Shown: positions 1 through 6,524 of the stretch, piece by piece | Layout of the letters: every line of letters starts with the position of its first letter | Position numbering within the stretch: position 1 is the first letter of the stretch | From: Methylophaga sp. | Lineage (GTDB): Bacteria; Pseudomonadota; Gammaproteobacteria; Nitrosococcales; Methylophagaceae | DNA length: 6,524 nucleotides | Direction of reading: 5' to 3' | NCBI GenBank assembly: GCA_007117275.1 | Contig: SKGV01000079.1 | Location: forward strand, 1 to 6,524 | Notes under the pieces: model-generated | What the model was told of the DNA's origin: nothing | Seen by the model: the letters and a program-made list of their open reading frames with translations, nothing else | Databases searched by the model: none | Translations under genes and position numbers: made by a program

Positions 1-650
1 AGGCGGCACTATCCGGCAGAATACGTCTGTCAGCGCCACTCACTTTTGGTTTGCAGCATCTCAGTCCACCGCTGAACACCTTTCGCCAGCAGTATCCAAA
101 CATTCAACTGGATATTGATTTTAATGATCGGCACGTGGATTTAATTGAAGATGGCTTTGATCTGGCAGTACGCATCGGTCGCTTAGCTGATTCCAGTTTA
201 ATTGCCAGGAAATTAAGCGCTACTCGCGTGTTATTGTGCGCAAGTCCCGATTATTTTGCTGCGCATGGCTTACCAAAAACGCCGAGCGATCTTATCAACG
301 GGCATCAGCGCCTGCAATACAGAAGTGCTGCGCAGCAATGGCAGTTCACCGGTCAGCATCACGATACGCACTCAATCAACTTGCCAGTGCTGATGATCGC
401 CAATAACGGTACTTTTCTCTGTGATGCAGCTATCAGTGGTCAGGGTTTGGCTATGATTCCGGATTTTATCTGCTACCAGGCCATTCGCGATGGTCGCTTG
501 ATAAGTATTTTGGAAGATTTCATTCCCGACAGAGAGCTTGGCATCTATGCGGTTTATCCGAGCACCCGCCACTTATCCGAGAGAGTTCGCGTCATGATTG
601 AGTTTCTCAGCGATTATTTTTCAGGGGAAAGTCACTGGTCACTGAGTTGA
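1..650 (+). CDS. LysR-family transcriptional regulator, C-terminal part (5' truncated by window edge)
   Basis: The reading frame is open from base 3 and ends at TGA 648-650, giving 215 residues. It carries the effector-binding (periplasmic-binding-like) domain of a LysR-type regulator. The opening GRIRLSAPLTFG is the usual start of the domain after the linker helix. DLAVRIGRLADSSLIARKL and the following LCASPDYFAAHGLPKTPSDL match the pattern of the CrgA-like subgroup. GQGLAMIPDF near residue 155 is the typical hinge motif of this subgroup. The N-terminal helix-turn-helix, about 85-90 residues, lies outside the window, so the apparent TTG start at 51 is internal and not used. Such proteins activate or repress a nearby operon in response to a small molecule, here unknown. 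The gene points the same way as the flavin-binding protein downstream, 69 bases away, which is a candidate target or operon partner. The family call is firm; the ligand is not known. Confidence 0.93.
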   Translation, partial: AALSGRIRLSAPLTFGLQHLSPPLNTFRQQYPNIQLDIDFNDRHVDLIEDGFDLAVRIGRLADSSLIARKLSATRVLLCASPDYFAAHGLPKTPSDLINGHQRLQYRSAAQQWQFTGQHHDTHSINLPVLMIANNGTFLCDAAISGQGLAMIPDFICYQAIRDGRLISILEDFIPDRELGIYAVYPSTRHLSERVRVMIEFLSDYFSGESHWSLS

Positions 651-719
651 CAGGCTGCCAAAGGCTTGTCACTTTTAGGCGTGGTTGATGACCTGCCAAC
701 TCAGTTCAAAGGAGAACCG
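651..719 (+). other. Gap between the LysR gene and the flavin-protein gene
   Basis: These 69 bases carry the ribosome binding site at 708-714. I see no strong terminator hairpin with a T-run and no convincing -35/-10 pair: TTGTCA at 666-671 has no good -10 at the right distance. Read-through from the regulator gene is therefore plausible. Confidence 0.4.
708..714 (+). promoter_or_regulatory. Ribosome binding site of the flavin-binding protein gene
   Basis: AAAGGAG lies five bases before ATG 720. It decides the start in favour of 720 over an in-frame TTG at 666, which would add 18 residues unlike the family and has no such site. Confidence 0.8.
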
Positions 720-1376
720 ATGAAACACTTGTATGGTAAGCAACATCAGGCATTACAGAGAGAATTCGACACCGAGCAGTTGGCTGAGCGTGTTAAGGAT
801 GCCATCGTCACTGATTTGGTTACAGAAGAACACCGGACATTTATCGAGCAGCAAGACATGTTTTTCTTATCCACCGTCGATCATCAAGGCTATCCAAGCT
901 GTTCATACAAGGGTGGAGACAAAGGCTTTGTCAGAGTGATGGATGAAAAAACACTGATGTTTCCCAGCTTTGATGGCAATGGCATGTATCTCTCAATGGG
1001 TAACATCCAGGGGCATGCCAAGGTTGGCATGTTGTTTATTGATTTTGAAACACCCCATCGAGTCAGGGTTCACGGCACTGCACAGCTGAGTCGAGATCCG
1101 GCTGACTTAGCACTGTTTCATGAAGCAGAACTGGTGGTCAAAGTCACGGTTGATGAACTATTTCAGAATTGTCCGAGATATATTCATCGTTACCAACGAG
1201 TCAGCCAGTCTAACTATGTGCCCAAAGTCAGTCAGCAAACACCTCTGCCAGTCTGGAAACGTATTGATGCCATGCAAGATGTCATCAGTGAAGCCGAACG
1301 TCAGCGTGTTGCCGAGTTGGGTGGCGTGATTAGCCTTGAACAGTACATGGCACTGTTAATGGAAGGTAAGGCTTAA
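720..1376 (+). CDS. Pyridoxamine 5'-phosphate oxidase family (flavin-nucleotide-binding) protein
   Basis: This 218-residue protein has the split-barrel FMN-binding fold of the pyridoxamine-phosphate-oxidase-related superfamily and resembles the predicted flavin-nucleotide-binding group (COG3576). The barrel spans roughly residues 38-125: FFLSTVDHQGYPSCSYKGG (48-66) is the first strand pair, GFVRVMDEKTLMFPSFDGN (69-87) the second, and PHRVRVHGTAQL (112-123) the strand that in relatives contacts the flavin phosphate. A C-terminal helical part holds VTVDELFQNCPRYIHR (142-157), a pattern conserved in this group. No signal peptide or membrane segment is seen, so it should be cytoplasmic. It is not expected to be the PdxH of vitamin B6 synthesis. 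Members are usually FMN- or heme-dependent reductases or oxidases of unknown substrate. It follows the LysR regulator in the same direction and converges with recJ. Family call strong, reaction unknown. Confidence 0.9.
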   Translation: MKHLYGKQHQALQREFDTEQLAERVKDAIVTDLVTEEHRTFIEQQDMFFLSTVDHQGYPSCSYKGGDKGFVRVMDEKTLMFPSFDGNGMYLSMGNIQGHAKVGMLFIDFETPHRVRVHGTAQLSRDPADLALFHEAELVVKVTVDELFQNCPRYIHRYQRVSQSNYVPKVSQQTPLPVWKRIDAMQDVISEAERQRVAELGGVISLEQYMALLMEGKA

Positions 1377-1414
1377 CACTCAAGCGCTGGCACTGTTGCC
1401 TAGACTCATCGGAT
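1377..1414. other. Short convergent intergenic gap, weak hairpin only
   Basis: The 38 bases separate the stop of the flavin-protein gene from the stop of recJ on the other strand. GGCA (1389-1392) and TGCC (1397-1400) can pair around a four-base loop, but the stem is short and no T-run follows on either strand. I therefore do not call an intrinsic terminator. Transcripts from the two sides may overlap at their 3' ends. Confidence 0.4.
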
Positions 1415-3184
1415 TCAGCGAATTGCTGCCGCCTCCTGTGCGGGCAACAGATGATCCACCAGCAACTGTAACTGCGACTGTTGTCGAAAAGTATTCACGT
1501 CCAGTCGATACACCAACAACACACGGTGCTCGTCCTGTAACCAGTCTGGCGCGGTTTGTCTGAAGGCCATTGCAGTCATCTGACGGCCATCGTCCAAGGC
1601 AATCAATAATTTGAGATGAGACTGATCTTGGCCGACATGGCTGAAACTGATAATTTCAAACACGCCATGAAACTGCGGTGCTTGAAACGCCTGGCCCCAC
1701 GGCGCAGCGATGGGTAATTGGCGCGCCAGTTCTAACACCATTTCAGCGGCTATCAATTCGCCATCTGACAGCAAGGTTTGCTGATACACCGAAGCATCGG
1801 CAATTTGTTGAACAGACAGACACATTTGCGCTGTAAAGACCGGCAAGTTGTCACGAGGCAAAGACAAACCTGCCGCCATTGCATGGCCGCCAAATCGACT
1901 AATCAAGCCGGGATTGCGGGCATCAATATGCGCCAATAGATCGCGGATATGGATCCCCGGAATCGACCTAGCCGAACCCTTGATTTCACCTGAGTCATCA
2001 TCAGCAAACACAATCACTGGTCGATGCTTAAGTTCCTTGACTCTTGAAGCCAGCAGGCCTACCACGCCCTGATGCCAGGCGGGGTCATACAGACAATATG
2101 CGGGTGGCTGATCGTCATCTTCCAAGCATTGTTCCATCTGCGTCAACATCTCTAATGCATCGTCCTGCATGATCTGCTCGACTTGCTTGCGCTGCTGATT
2201 GATTTCATCCAACAGCCGAGCCTGCTGCAACGCAGAATCCATATCATCGTTAAGCAGCAGCTCAATACCAATACGCATGTCTTCCATGCGACCAGCGGCA
2301 TTTAATCTCGGTGCAATAGCAAAGCCAATATCAGCCGTGCTCAACTGACGATATTCCCGTCCGGCAACCATCATCAATGCAAGAATTCCGGCAATGGTTC
2401 TACCCTGGCGAAGCCTGTCCAAACCACTGCTGACGAGGGTGCGATTGAGTGCATCCATGGGCACCAAATCTGCCACCGTGCCAACTGCCACAAGATCCAG
2501 AAATTCAGCCATCTTCGGTTCGGCTATGGCGTTTTTTGCAAACCACTGTTTGTGTCGAAGATGTTGTCGTAAGCCTAGCAATAGATAAAAACACACCCCA
2601 ACACCCGCCAGCGACTTCCCGGGAAATTGCTCACCTCGCTGATTGGGATTAATGATCGCATCGGCGTCGGGCAAGGTTTCTCCGGGCAAATGATGGTCGG
2701 TAATCAACACTTTCATGCCACGCGCCTTGGCGGCTGCCACGCCCGCTAAACTGGCAATACCGTTATCAACGGTTAACAAACAATCCGGCTGCTGCTGCAC
2801 ATCGATATCGTCCAACAATGCAGGTGTCAGACCATAGCCATGCTTGAAACGGTTAGGTACGATGTAATCAATGTGTTTGAGCCCAAACGCACGCAAACCG
2901 CGAATGGCAAGTGCACAACTGGTAGCCCCGTCACTATCGAAGTCGGCCACCACCATCACATGCCATTGCTCATCAAGTGCCTGCTCCAGCAAAGCAACGG
3001 CAGTCGCCATTCCTGAGAGTAGCTCAGGCCTTGGCAATTCGTGTAATGACCCGCGCAGTTCGCTAGCGCTTTTGATGCCTCTGGCTGCCAATATCCGGCG
3101 CAAACAATCAGGCCAGTCACTCGGCAGTTGCTGCCAGCCTTCATAATCACGAAGTGCAATTTGTTGGCCACTGACTATCGCCAT
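1415..3184 (-). CDS. recJ: Single-stranded-DNA-specific 5'-3' exonuclease RecJ
   Basis: RecJ degrades single-stranded DNA 5' to 3' in recombination (RecF pathway), mismatch repair and base-excision repair. At 589 residues it is close to E. coli RecJ (577) and collinear with it as far as I recall that sequence. The DHH-phosphoesterase metal-binding motifs are all present: ADFDSDGATS (80-89), DNG (140-142), TDHHLPG (162-168) and LDLVAVGTVAD (229-239). RLNAAGR (293-299) follows, then the DHHA1 domain with FGGHAMAAG (431-439), and a C-terminal OB-like region. ATG 3184 is preferred: GGTGG lies five bases upstream and the N-terminus then fits E. coli RecJ. An in-frame ATG at 3196 would add four residues and has no ribosome binding site. 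The start overlaps the end of the RpfE-like gene by 10 bases, which implies translational coupling. It is the last gene of the minus-strand operon and appears intact. Confidence 0.97.
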   Translation of the reverse strand: MAIVSGQQIALRDYEGWQQLPSDWPDCLRRILAARGIKSASELRGSLHELPRPELLSGMATAVALLEQALDEQWHVMVVADFDSDGATSCALAIRGLRAFGLKHIDYIVPNRFKHGYGLTPALLDDIDVQQQPDCLLTVDNGIASLAGVAAAKARGMKVLITDHHLPGETLPDADAIINPNQRGEQFPGKSLAGVGVCFYLLLGLRQHLRHKQWFAKNAIAEPKMAEFLDLVAVGTVADLVPMDALNRTLVSSGLDRLRQGRTIAGILALMMVAGREYRQLSTADIGFAIAPRLNAAGRMEDMRIGIELLLNDDMDSALQQARLLDEINQQRKQVEQIMQDDALEMLTQMEQCLEDDDQPPAYCLYDPAWHQGVVGLLASRVKELKHRPVIVFADDDSGEIKGSARSIPGIHIRDLLAHIDARNPGLISRFGGHAMAAGLSLPRDNLPVFTAQMCLSVQQIADASVYQQTLLSDGELIAAEMVLELARQLPIAAPWGQAFQAPQFHGVFEIISFSHVGQDQSHLKLLIALDDGRQMTAMAFRQTAPDWLQDEHRVLLVYRLDVNTFRQQSQLQLLVDHLLPAQEAAAIR

Positions 3185-4116
3185 ATCTGCCACCATTGAC
3201 GTGCAGTAAAACGGTAAGCGCCAAAATTTGGAATCCGCCAGATAATCTCGCTAATATGTCGTGCTCTGAGCTGTTGTCTCATTTCTGACAGCTGATTATT
3301 TAATTGCTCAAGAGCCTTAGTCACATCCAGATCCAGCTCATCGGCTAACCAAAGAAAATTGCCTGCTGGCATGGATGGCCATTGCTGGTGTGACCATAAG
3401 CCTGTTTTATATTGGACACCTGCCTGTATTGCCAACTGCTCAAGTAAGGGCTGATTACCATAAACACAGTGCCAAGCAGTTGACTGAAACTCAGCCTGAC
3501 CAAGCCCCCAAAACCAGAGACTGTTGACTGGCAGTTTTCCTTCCGCTTGCCGCTTCTGGTTCACTGGATGCTCAAACAGGGTCATTTGCACACTATTCCA
3601 CAACGCTAACCACTGCGCTTTGTCCCTACCGTTGAGCATGATCATCGGATCCACGGGCTGACCTTCCATATCTGGCAAGGCCTGGCATTCAAGCTGTGGC
3701 AGCTCAGCTAGGCTCAAGGTCCAGTGCATCGGTGAGTCAATATGAAGCTTGGCCTTGTGCTCAGCAAACAAGCCGTGCAAGCTGTTCGCCAGTATCTCGG
3801 CCTCAGACATGCTCAAATCTATCGCTTGTGCGAATAATCTCAGCCGAGTTTGATCCGGGTGCAGATAGCAAGGATCGGCACAGATTGCAGCCTGTTGTGG
3901 CTGGCGCAACGCAGCCATGGGTAAGTCAAAACGGGTGTCATCAAGCCAGATAAACTGTCTAAGTAACAGTCTTTCCAGCGAATCGCAATTCCGGATGAAG
4001 CTAGCCGATTCAAGCCATTTGCGATTGACTGGATCCAATCCAGCCTTTGCCATTGGAGAGTCAAGGAGCTGGGCCGCGGCAGGCTGAATCAGTGTCACGG
4101 ATGGCTTATCAGCCAT
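3175..4116 (-). CDS. RpfE-like / COG4255 family protein of unknown function
   Basis: This protein of 313 residues has no signal peptide or membrane segments. It resembles the proteobacterial family called 'regulatory protein, RpfE type' (COG4255), members of which are sometimes loosely labelled phosphoglycerate mutase. The signature stretches are ADPCYLHPDQTRLRLF (80-95) and the block from EHPVNQKR (182-189) to PVNSLWFWGLG (196-206). The C-terminus is rich in Trp and Arg (WRIPNFGAYRF, 293-303, then WWQIWR). The name comes from the rpf cluster of Xanthomonas, where rpfE also sits beside recJ; no biochemical role is established that I know of. The start at ATG 4116 is chosen because AGAGGT (4130-4125) lies eight bases upstream; a TTG at 4122 is too close to it. 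It overlaps the end of hda by 8 bases and the start of recJ by 10, so the three are probably translated together. Family assignment is fairly sure, function unknown. Confidence 0.8.
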   Translation of the reverse strand: MADKPSVTLIQPAAAQLLDSPMAKAGLDPVNRKWLESASFIRNCDSLERLLLRQFIWLDDTRFDLPMAALRQPQQAAICADPCYLHPDQTRLRLFAQAIDLSMSEAEILANSLHGLFAEHKAKLHIDSPMHWTLSLAELPQLECQALPDMEGQPVDPMIMLNGRDKAQWLALWNSVQMTLFEHPVNQKRQAEGKLPVNSLWFWGLGQAEFQSTAWHCVYGNQPLLEQLAIQAGVQYKTGLWSHQQWPSMPAGNFLWLADELDLDVTKALEQLNNQLSEMRQQLRARHISEIIWRIPNFGAYRFTARQWWQIWR

Positions 4117-4813
4117 CAGCAAGCACCTCTTTTACAAAAGGAACGGTCAAGCGTCGCTGTTTCTGCAAAGAGGCTTTATCGAGCTTTTGTAATAGGACAA
4201 TCAGCACGGCCATGTCACGACTATGATGCCGCAACAGATAATTGGCAACCTCTTCGGACATGGTCAGGCCGCGACTCTGGGCCTGTCGCACCAGCGCCTG
4301 TTGTTTTGCTTCATCACTCAACGTAGGCACTTGGTAAATCAACGCTGTTGCCAAACGTGATTGCAGATCTGGCAAGCTAAGTTGAATATGGGCAGGATTG
4401 GCCAGACCTGCAACGACTAGCTTGCCACCGGCAAGTTGCAGACGATTAAAGCAATGAAACATAGCTTCCTGCCAATCAGCCTGGCCGGTGATTGCATCCA
4501 GATCATCAAGACAAACCAGATCGGTTTGCTCAAGGGACTGCAATATTTCCGGCTGAGATTGACGACGCAAATCGTCAAGCGACAGATAAATAGCTTGATG
4601 ACCTGCCAACTGAAATTGTTCGGCAATCGCCAATAGCAGGTGGGTTTTACCGGTGCCCTGCTCGCCCCACAGATACAGGAAATTCACCGCGTTCGTGTGA
4701 CAAAACGTTTCTACTGCACGTGCCTGCTCATCGCTGACAAAAAAATAATTGTCGAGCCTGTAAATATCACGAGGCGACAGTTTTAGCGTCAACTGTGTGG
4801 CAGATAAAGTCAT
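4109..4813 (-). CDS. hda: DnaA regulatory inactivator Hda
   Basis: Hda, bound to the DNA-loaded sliding clamp, stimulates ATP hydrolysis by DnaA after initiation and so prevents re-initiation (RIDA). The product of 234 residues matches the family length (E. coli about 233). QLTLKL at residues 7-12 is a clamp-binding motif comparable with QLSLPL of E. coli Hda. AAA+ motifs follow: Walker A GEQGTGKT (50-57), Walker B LVCLDDLD (99-106), a box VII-like LPDLQSRL (147-154) with R153 as the likely arginine finger, and sensor II around R199 (SRDM). The C-terminus LTVPFVKEVL matches E. coli LTIPFVKEIL. The frame is open upstream to 4993, but that extension is a shadow of the permease gene. ATG 4813, placed just before the clamp motif and 7 bases after the permease stop, is the real start. 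Its ribosome binding site is weak (TTGAGAT), which suggests coupling to the permease gene. DnaA domain IV (DNA-binding) is absent, which excludes DnaA. Confidence 0.95.
   Translation of the reverse strand: MTLSATQLTLKLSPRDIYRLDNYFFVSDEQARAVETFCHTNAVNFLYLWGEQGTGKTHLLLAIAEQFQLAGHQAIYLSLDDLRRQSQPEILQSLEQTDLVCLDDLDAITGQADWQEAMFHCFNRLQLAGGKLVVAGLANPAHIQLSLPDLQSRLATALIYQVPTLSDEAKQQALVRQAQSRGLTMSEEVANYLLRHHSRDMAVLIVLLQKLDKASLQKQRRLTVPFVKEVLADG
4125..4130 (-). promoter_or_regulatory. Ribosome binding site of the RpfE-like gene, inside the hda end
   Basis: On the minus strand AGAGGT precedes ATG 4116 with an eight-base spacer and lies in the last codons of hda. It favours the ATG over the TTG at 4122. 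Confidence 0.65.
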
Positions 4814-4820
4814 GCGGATC

Positions 4821-5891
4821 TCAATTATAGATGTGGCTAGTGGTATAACGACGATACAAGCGACGAGCCAGCACCATGACAACGGCAGCACAAGGCAATG
4901 CCAGCAAAACGCCCACAAAACCGAATAACTGCCCGCCGGCAAGCACTGCAAAAATGACCGCAACTGGATGTAGGCCAATTCGACCACCCACAAATCGAGG
5001 CGTCAGGATCATTGCTTCTATGGCCTGAGCCATGCCAAACACGACAAACACCATCAGCACGGGCAGCCATTCCTGAAATTGGAAAAAGGCAGCAAGACCA
5101 GCCAGAAAAATACCCACGACCAAGCCCAGATAGGGCACAAAACCAACCACACCGGCAATCACGCCAAGCAGTAAAGCCAGTTCCAGTCCGATGAGTGCAA
5201 GTCCGATAGAGTAGATGATAGCCAAGGCCAGCATCACCATCAGCTGACCCCTCATAAAGCTCGACAGCACCGTGTCGCACTCCTGCAACACACCACATAC
5301 TCGGAGCTGATAGCGAGGCGGGATAACCGCCTTGATGCGATCAAGAATCAGAGCCCAATCACGCAGCAGATAGAAAGTGAGTACCGGTACCAGCAGTAAG
5401 TTGATAAACCATTGAAAAATCAACATGCCTGACCGACTGACATAGCCAAAAATACCCGAGGCGACACTGCCTAACTCTGACCAATAGCTGCCAAGTGTTT
5501 CCCTAATACTCGCCGCTTCGAGCAAATTCTCAGAAAAACCGCCCATTGCCAGCCAAGGCTCAAGTACTTGCTGAAGGTAAGCAAGATATTCAGGGAAGCG
5601 CAGCAAAAACTCACTCAATTGCTTACCGAGTAAAGGCATCAACACAAACAATGTCACGCTGGCCAGTAACAAAAACATCGCAAACACAATGCTCACCGCA
5701 ACGGTGCGGCTTAATTTGTGTTTTTCCAGGCGTTTGACCAGTGGATCGCCCAAGTAAGCGAGCAAAGCTGAGATATAGAAAGGTGTGAGCACAACTGAAA
5801 GCTGATAAATAATCCAGCCACTGCCAAACACCGTCAGGGCGATCAGCAACTTGTCCATATCTGAAATCAGCTTTGTTTCAGCTGACGCCAT
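4821..5891 (-). CDS. AI-2E family transporter (PerM-like membrane protein)
   Basis: This is a polytopic inner-membrane protein of the AI-2E exporter/PerM family. The family name comes from TqsA of E. coli; the substrate of PerM-type members is uncertain. From ATG 5891 it has 356 residues, near the usual 340-360. Hydrophobic segments lie at roughly 14-47, 62-88, 153-176, 215-240, 242-270, 275-296 and 308-343, with a long amphipathic stretch (about 90-150) after the second, as is typical. Conserved family patches are TPFYISALLAYLGDPLVKRL (36-55), PVLTFYLLRDW (169-179), GFVPYLG (250-256), LTPRFVGGRIGLHP (296-309) and GFVGVLLALP (324-333). The start is uncertain: ATG 5891 has a GGGGA eight bases upstream but overlaps the preceding gene by 25 bases; ATG 5858 (345 residues) avoids the overlap and fits the family N-terminus, but has no ribosome binding site. 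The frame continues open to 6062, where it shadows the preceding gene. It is followed by hda after 7 bases. Confidence 0.9.
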   Translation of the reverse strand: MASAETKLISDMDKLLIALTVFGSGWIIYQLSVVLTPFYISALLAYLGDPLVKRLEKHKLSRTVAVSIVFAMFLLLASVTLFVLMPLLGKQLSEFLLRFPEYLAYLQQVLEPWLAMGGFSENLLEAASIRETLGSYWSELGSVASGIFGYVSRSGMLIFQWFINLLLVPVLTFYLLRDWALILDRIKAVIPPRYQLRVCGVLQECDTVLSSFMRGQLMVMLALAIIYSIGLALIGLELALLLGVIAGVVGFVPYLGLVVGIFLAGLAAFFQFQEWLPVLMVFVVFGMAQAIEAMILTPRFVGGRIGLHPVAVIFAVLAGGQLFGFVGVLLALPCAAVVMVLARRLYRRYTTSHIYN

Positions 5892-6421
5892 GCTTTTAAT
5901 CCCCAAACGATGATGTATTCCGAGCCACTGTTGATGACACTGGCGAGTACTAGCCAAATACCGGCCGTCACCAGAATTTCCAGCCCCGGAAACCACTGCT
6001 GTTCCACGATAACCAGCAGCACCAGCGCGATTTGCAGAAAGGTGTTGATCTTGCTGCTCCACAATGGCATCAGCTCAAATCGACCTATTAGGTAGTGATA
6101 AGCGAGACCACCTGTGACAATGATAATGTCCCTGGCAATCACTGCCAGTAATAACCACCAGGGAATGAAGCCCAGTATAGTCAACGAGGTAAAGCTAGCC
6201 ATCAACAACAGTTTGTCTGCCAGAGGATCAAGTATGGAACCAAGGCGGCTCTGCCATTGAAACTGTTTTGCCAGAAAACCATCCAGGCCATCAGAGACCC
6301 CCGCTACCGCAAATAGCAGCAGTGCCATGATAAATTGCTCATCCAGCAAAGCCATCACCACTGGTACCACCAGCAAAATGCGCAATACAGAAATGAGGTT
6401 GGGAATATCTTTACGTGTCAA
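5867..6421 (-). CDS. CDP-alcohol phosphatidyltransferase family protein (PgsA-like)
   Basis: This integral membrane enzyme of 184 residues transfers a phosphatidyl group from CDP-diacylglycerol to an alcohol. The most common role of this size class is phosphatidylglycerophosphate synthesis (PgsA), though a second copy with another acceptor is possible. The family signature DGLDGFLAKQFQWQSRLG continues into SILDPLAD at residues 44-69: D44, D47, G48, A51, G61, D65 and D69 match D-x2-DG-x2-AR-x8-9-G-x3-D-x3-D, with Lys52 in place of the usual Arg. IPNLISVLRI (6-15) is the typical N-terminus. Hydrophobic segments lie at about 10-27, 29-42, 70-84, 86-106, 128-140 and 146-163. The start must be TTG 6421: an in-frame stop lies at 6448-6446, no ATG or GTG lies between, and the next Met (residue 23) would remove the conserved N-terminus. 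TTG overlaps the TGA of the upstream gene as TTGA, which suggests coupled translation in place of a visible ribosome binding site. Confidence 0.9.
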   Translation of the reverse strand: MTRKDIPNLISVLRILLVVPVVMALLDEQFIMALLLFAVAGVSDGLDGFLAKQFQWQSRLGSILDPLADKLLLMASFTSLTILGFIPWWLLLAVIARDIIIVTGGLAYHYLIGRFELMPLWSSKINTFLQIALVLLVIVEQQWFPGLEILVTAGIWLVLASVINSGSEYIIVWGLKAWRQLKQS

Positions 6422-6524
6422 GGCAGCAACCGGTAACGCTGTTGCTCATCATGCTGACCATCACTGCGAAGTATCTGACCGAAAGCCAGTGTCTGGCGCA
6501 GCGCGGATGGCTCACCGCGTATCG
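6418..6524 (-). CDS. C-terminal end of an upstream gene, possibly a DUF2066 protein (truncated by window edge)
   Basis: On the minus strand a frame is open from the window edge (first full codon 6522) through 34 codons to TGA 6420-6418. The residues begin IRGEPSALRQTLAFGQILRS and end QQRYRLLP. This looks like genuine protein, and the stop shares a TTGA with the start of the phosphatidyltransferase gene, as expected in an operon. The other two frames over this stretch give either early stops (one frame) or a Cys/Met-rich peptide of unlikely composition. In related bacteria a DUF2066 protein, often just after purM, precedes the permease and hda genes, and a short 'LRG..SLRQALAL' tail ending in an RYR-like motif would suit it. 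That identity is inferred mainly from context. The gene is real with fair confidence; the name is tentative. Confidence 0.6.
   Translation of the reverse strand, partial: IRGEPSALRQTLAFGQILRSDGQHDEQQRYRLLP

Noticed and set aside
666..719. A TTG start at 666 for the flavin-binding protein.
   Set aside because: The added residues do not fit the family, and the strong ribosome binding site sits before ATG 720.
1389..1400. GGCA/TGCC hairpin between the convergent genes as a terminator.
   Set aside because: The stem is only four pairs and there is no T-run on either strand.
2394..2652. Plus-strand frames of 60-70 residues opposite recJ.
   Set aside because: They are antisense to well-conserved recJ codons, with no ribosome binding site or recognisable domain.
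4814..4993. An open extension of the hda frame that would add 60 hydrophobic residues to Hda.
   Set aside because: It lies inside the permease coding region in another frame. Hda proteins begin just before the clamp-binding motif, which fits ATG 4813.
4837..5298. A 153-residue minus-strand frame rich in Cys and Trp.
   Set aside because: It lies wholly inside the permease gene in another frame, with a composition typical of a shadow frame.
5892..6062. An N-terminal extension of the permease frame with 57 extra residues.
   Set aside because: It overlaps the phosphatidyltransferase gene, is Gly/Gln-rich and unlike the family N-terminus; starts at 5891 or 5858 fit better.

Overview
The window looks like ordinary chromosomal DNA of a gammaproteobacterium with middling GC. 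The evidence is a RecJ that aligns well by eye with the E. coli protein, an Hda (a protein typical of Gammaproteobacteria and relatives), and an hda / AI-2E permease / CDP-alcohol phosphatidyltransferase neighbourhood. A Methylophaga-like or other non-enteric lineage would fit, but this is a guess. There are no tRNA or rRNA genes, CRISPR arrays, insertion sequences or phage genes.

Left part, plus strand (1-1376): the C-terminal effector-binding part of a LysR-family regulator (CrgA-like subgroup) is cut by the window edge. It is followed after 69 bases by a gene for a pyridoxamine-phosphate-oxidase-fold flavin-binding protein with a clear ribosome binding site. The two may be co-transcribed.

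Right part, minus strand (1415-6524): six tightly packed genes converge on the first pair across a 38-base gap. In transcription order (right to left) they are: the last 34 codons of an upstream gene, possibly a DUF2066 protein; a CDP-alcohol phosphatidyltransferase (PgsA-like, TTG start inside a 4-base TTGA overlap); an AI-2E/PerM-family membrane protein; hda (DnaA inactivator); a COG4255/RpfE-like protein; and recJ. All junctions are overlaps or gaps of a few bases, so a single translationally coupled operon is likely. Its promoter lies outside the window.

The operon combines envelope genes (phospholipid head-group enzyme, membrane permease) with chromosome genes (Hda switches off DnaA after initiation, RecJ resects single strands in repair). 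The RpfE-like protein between hda and recJ is the least understood member. I found no convincing new system. The points worth a second look are this uncharacterised gene coupled to recJ, the textbook Walker A in Hda, and the TTG start of the phosphatidyltransferase.
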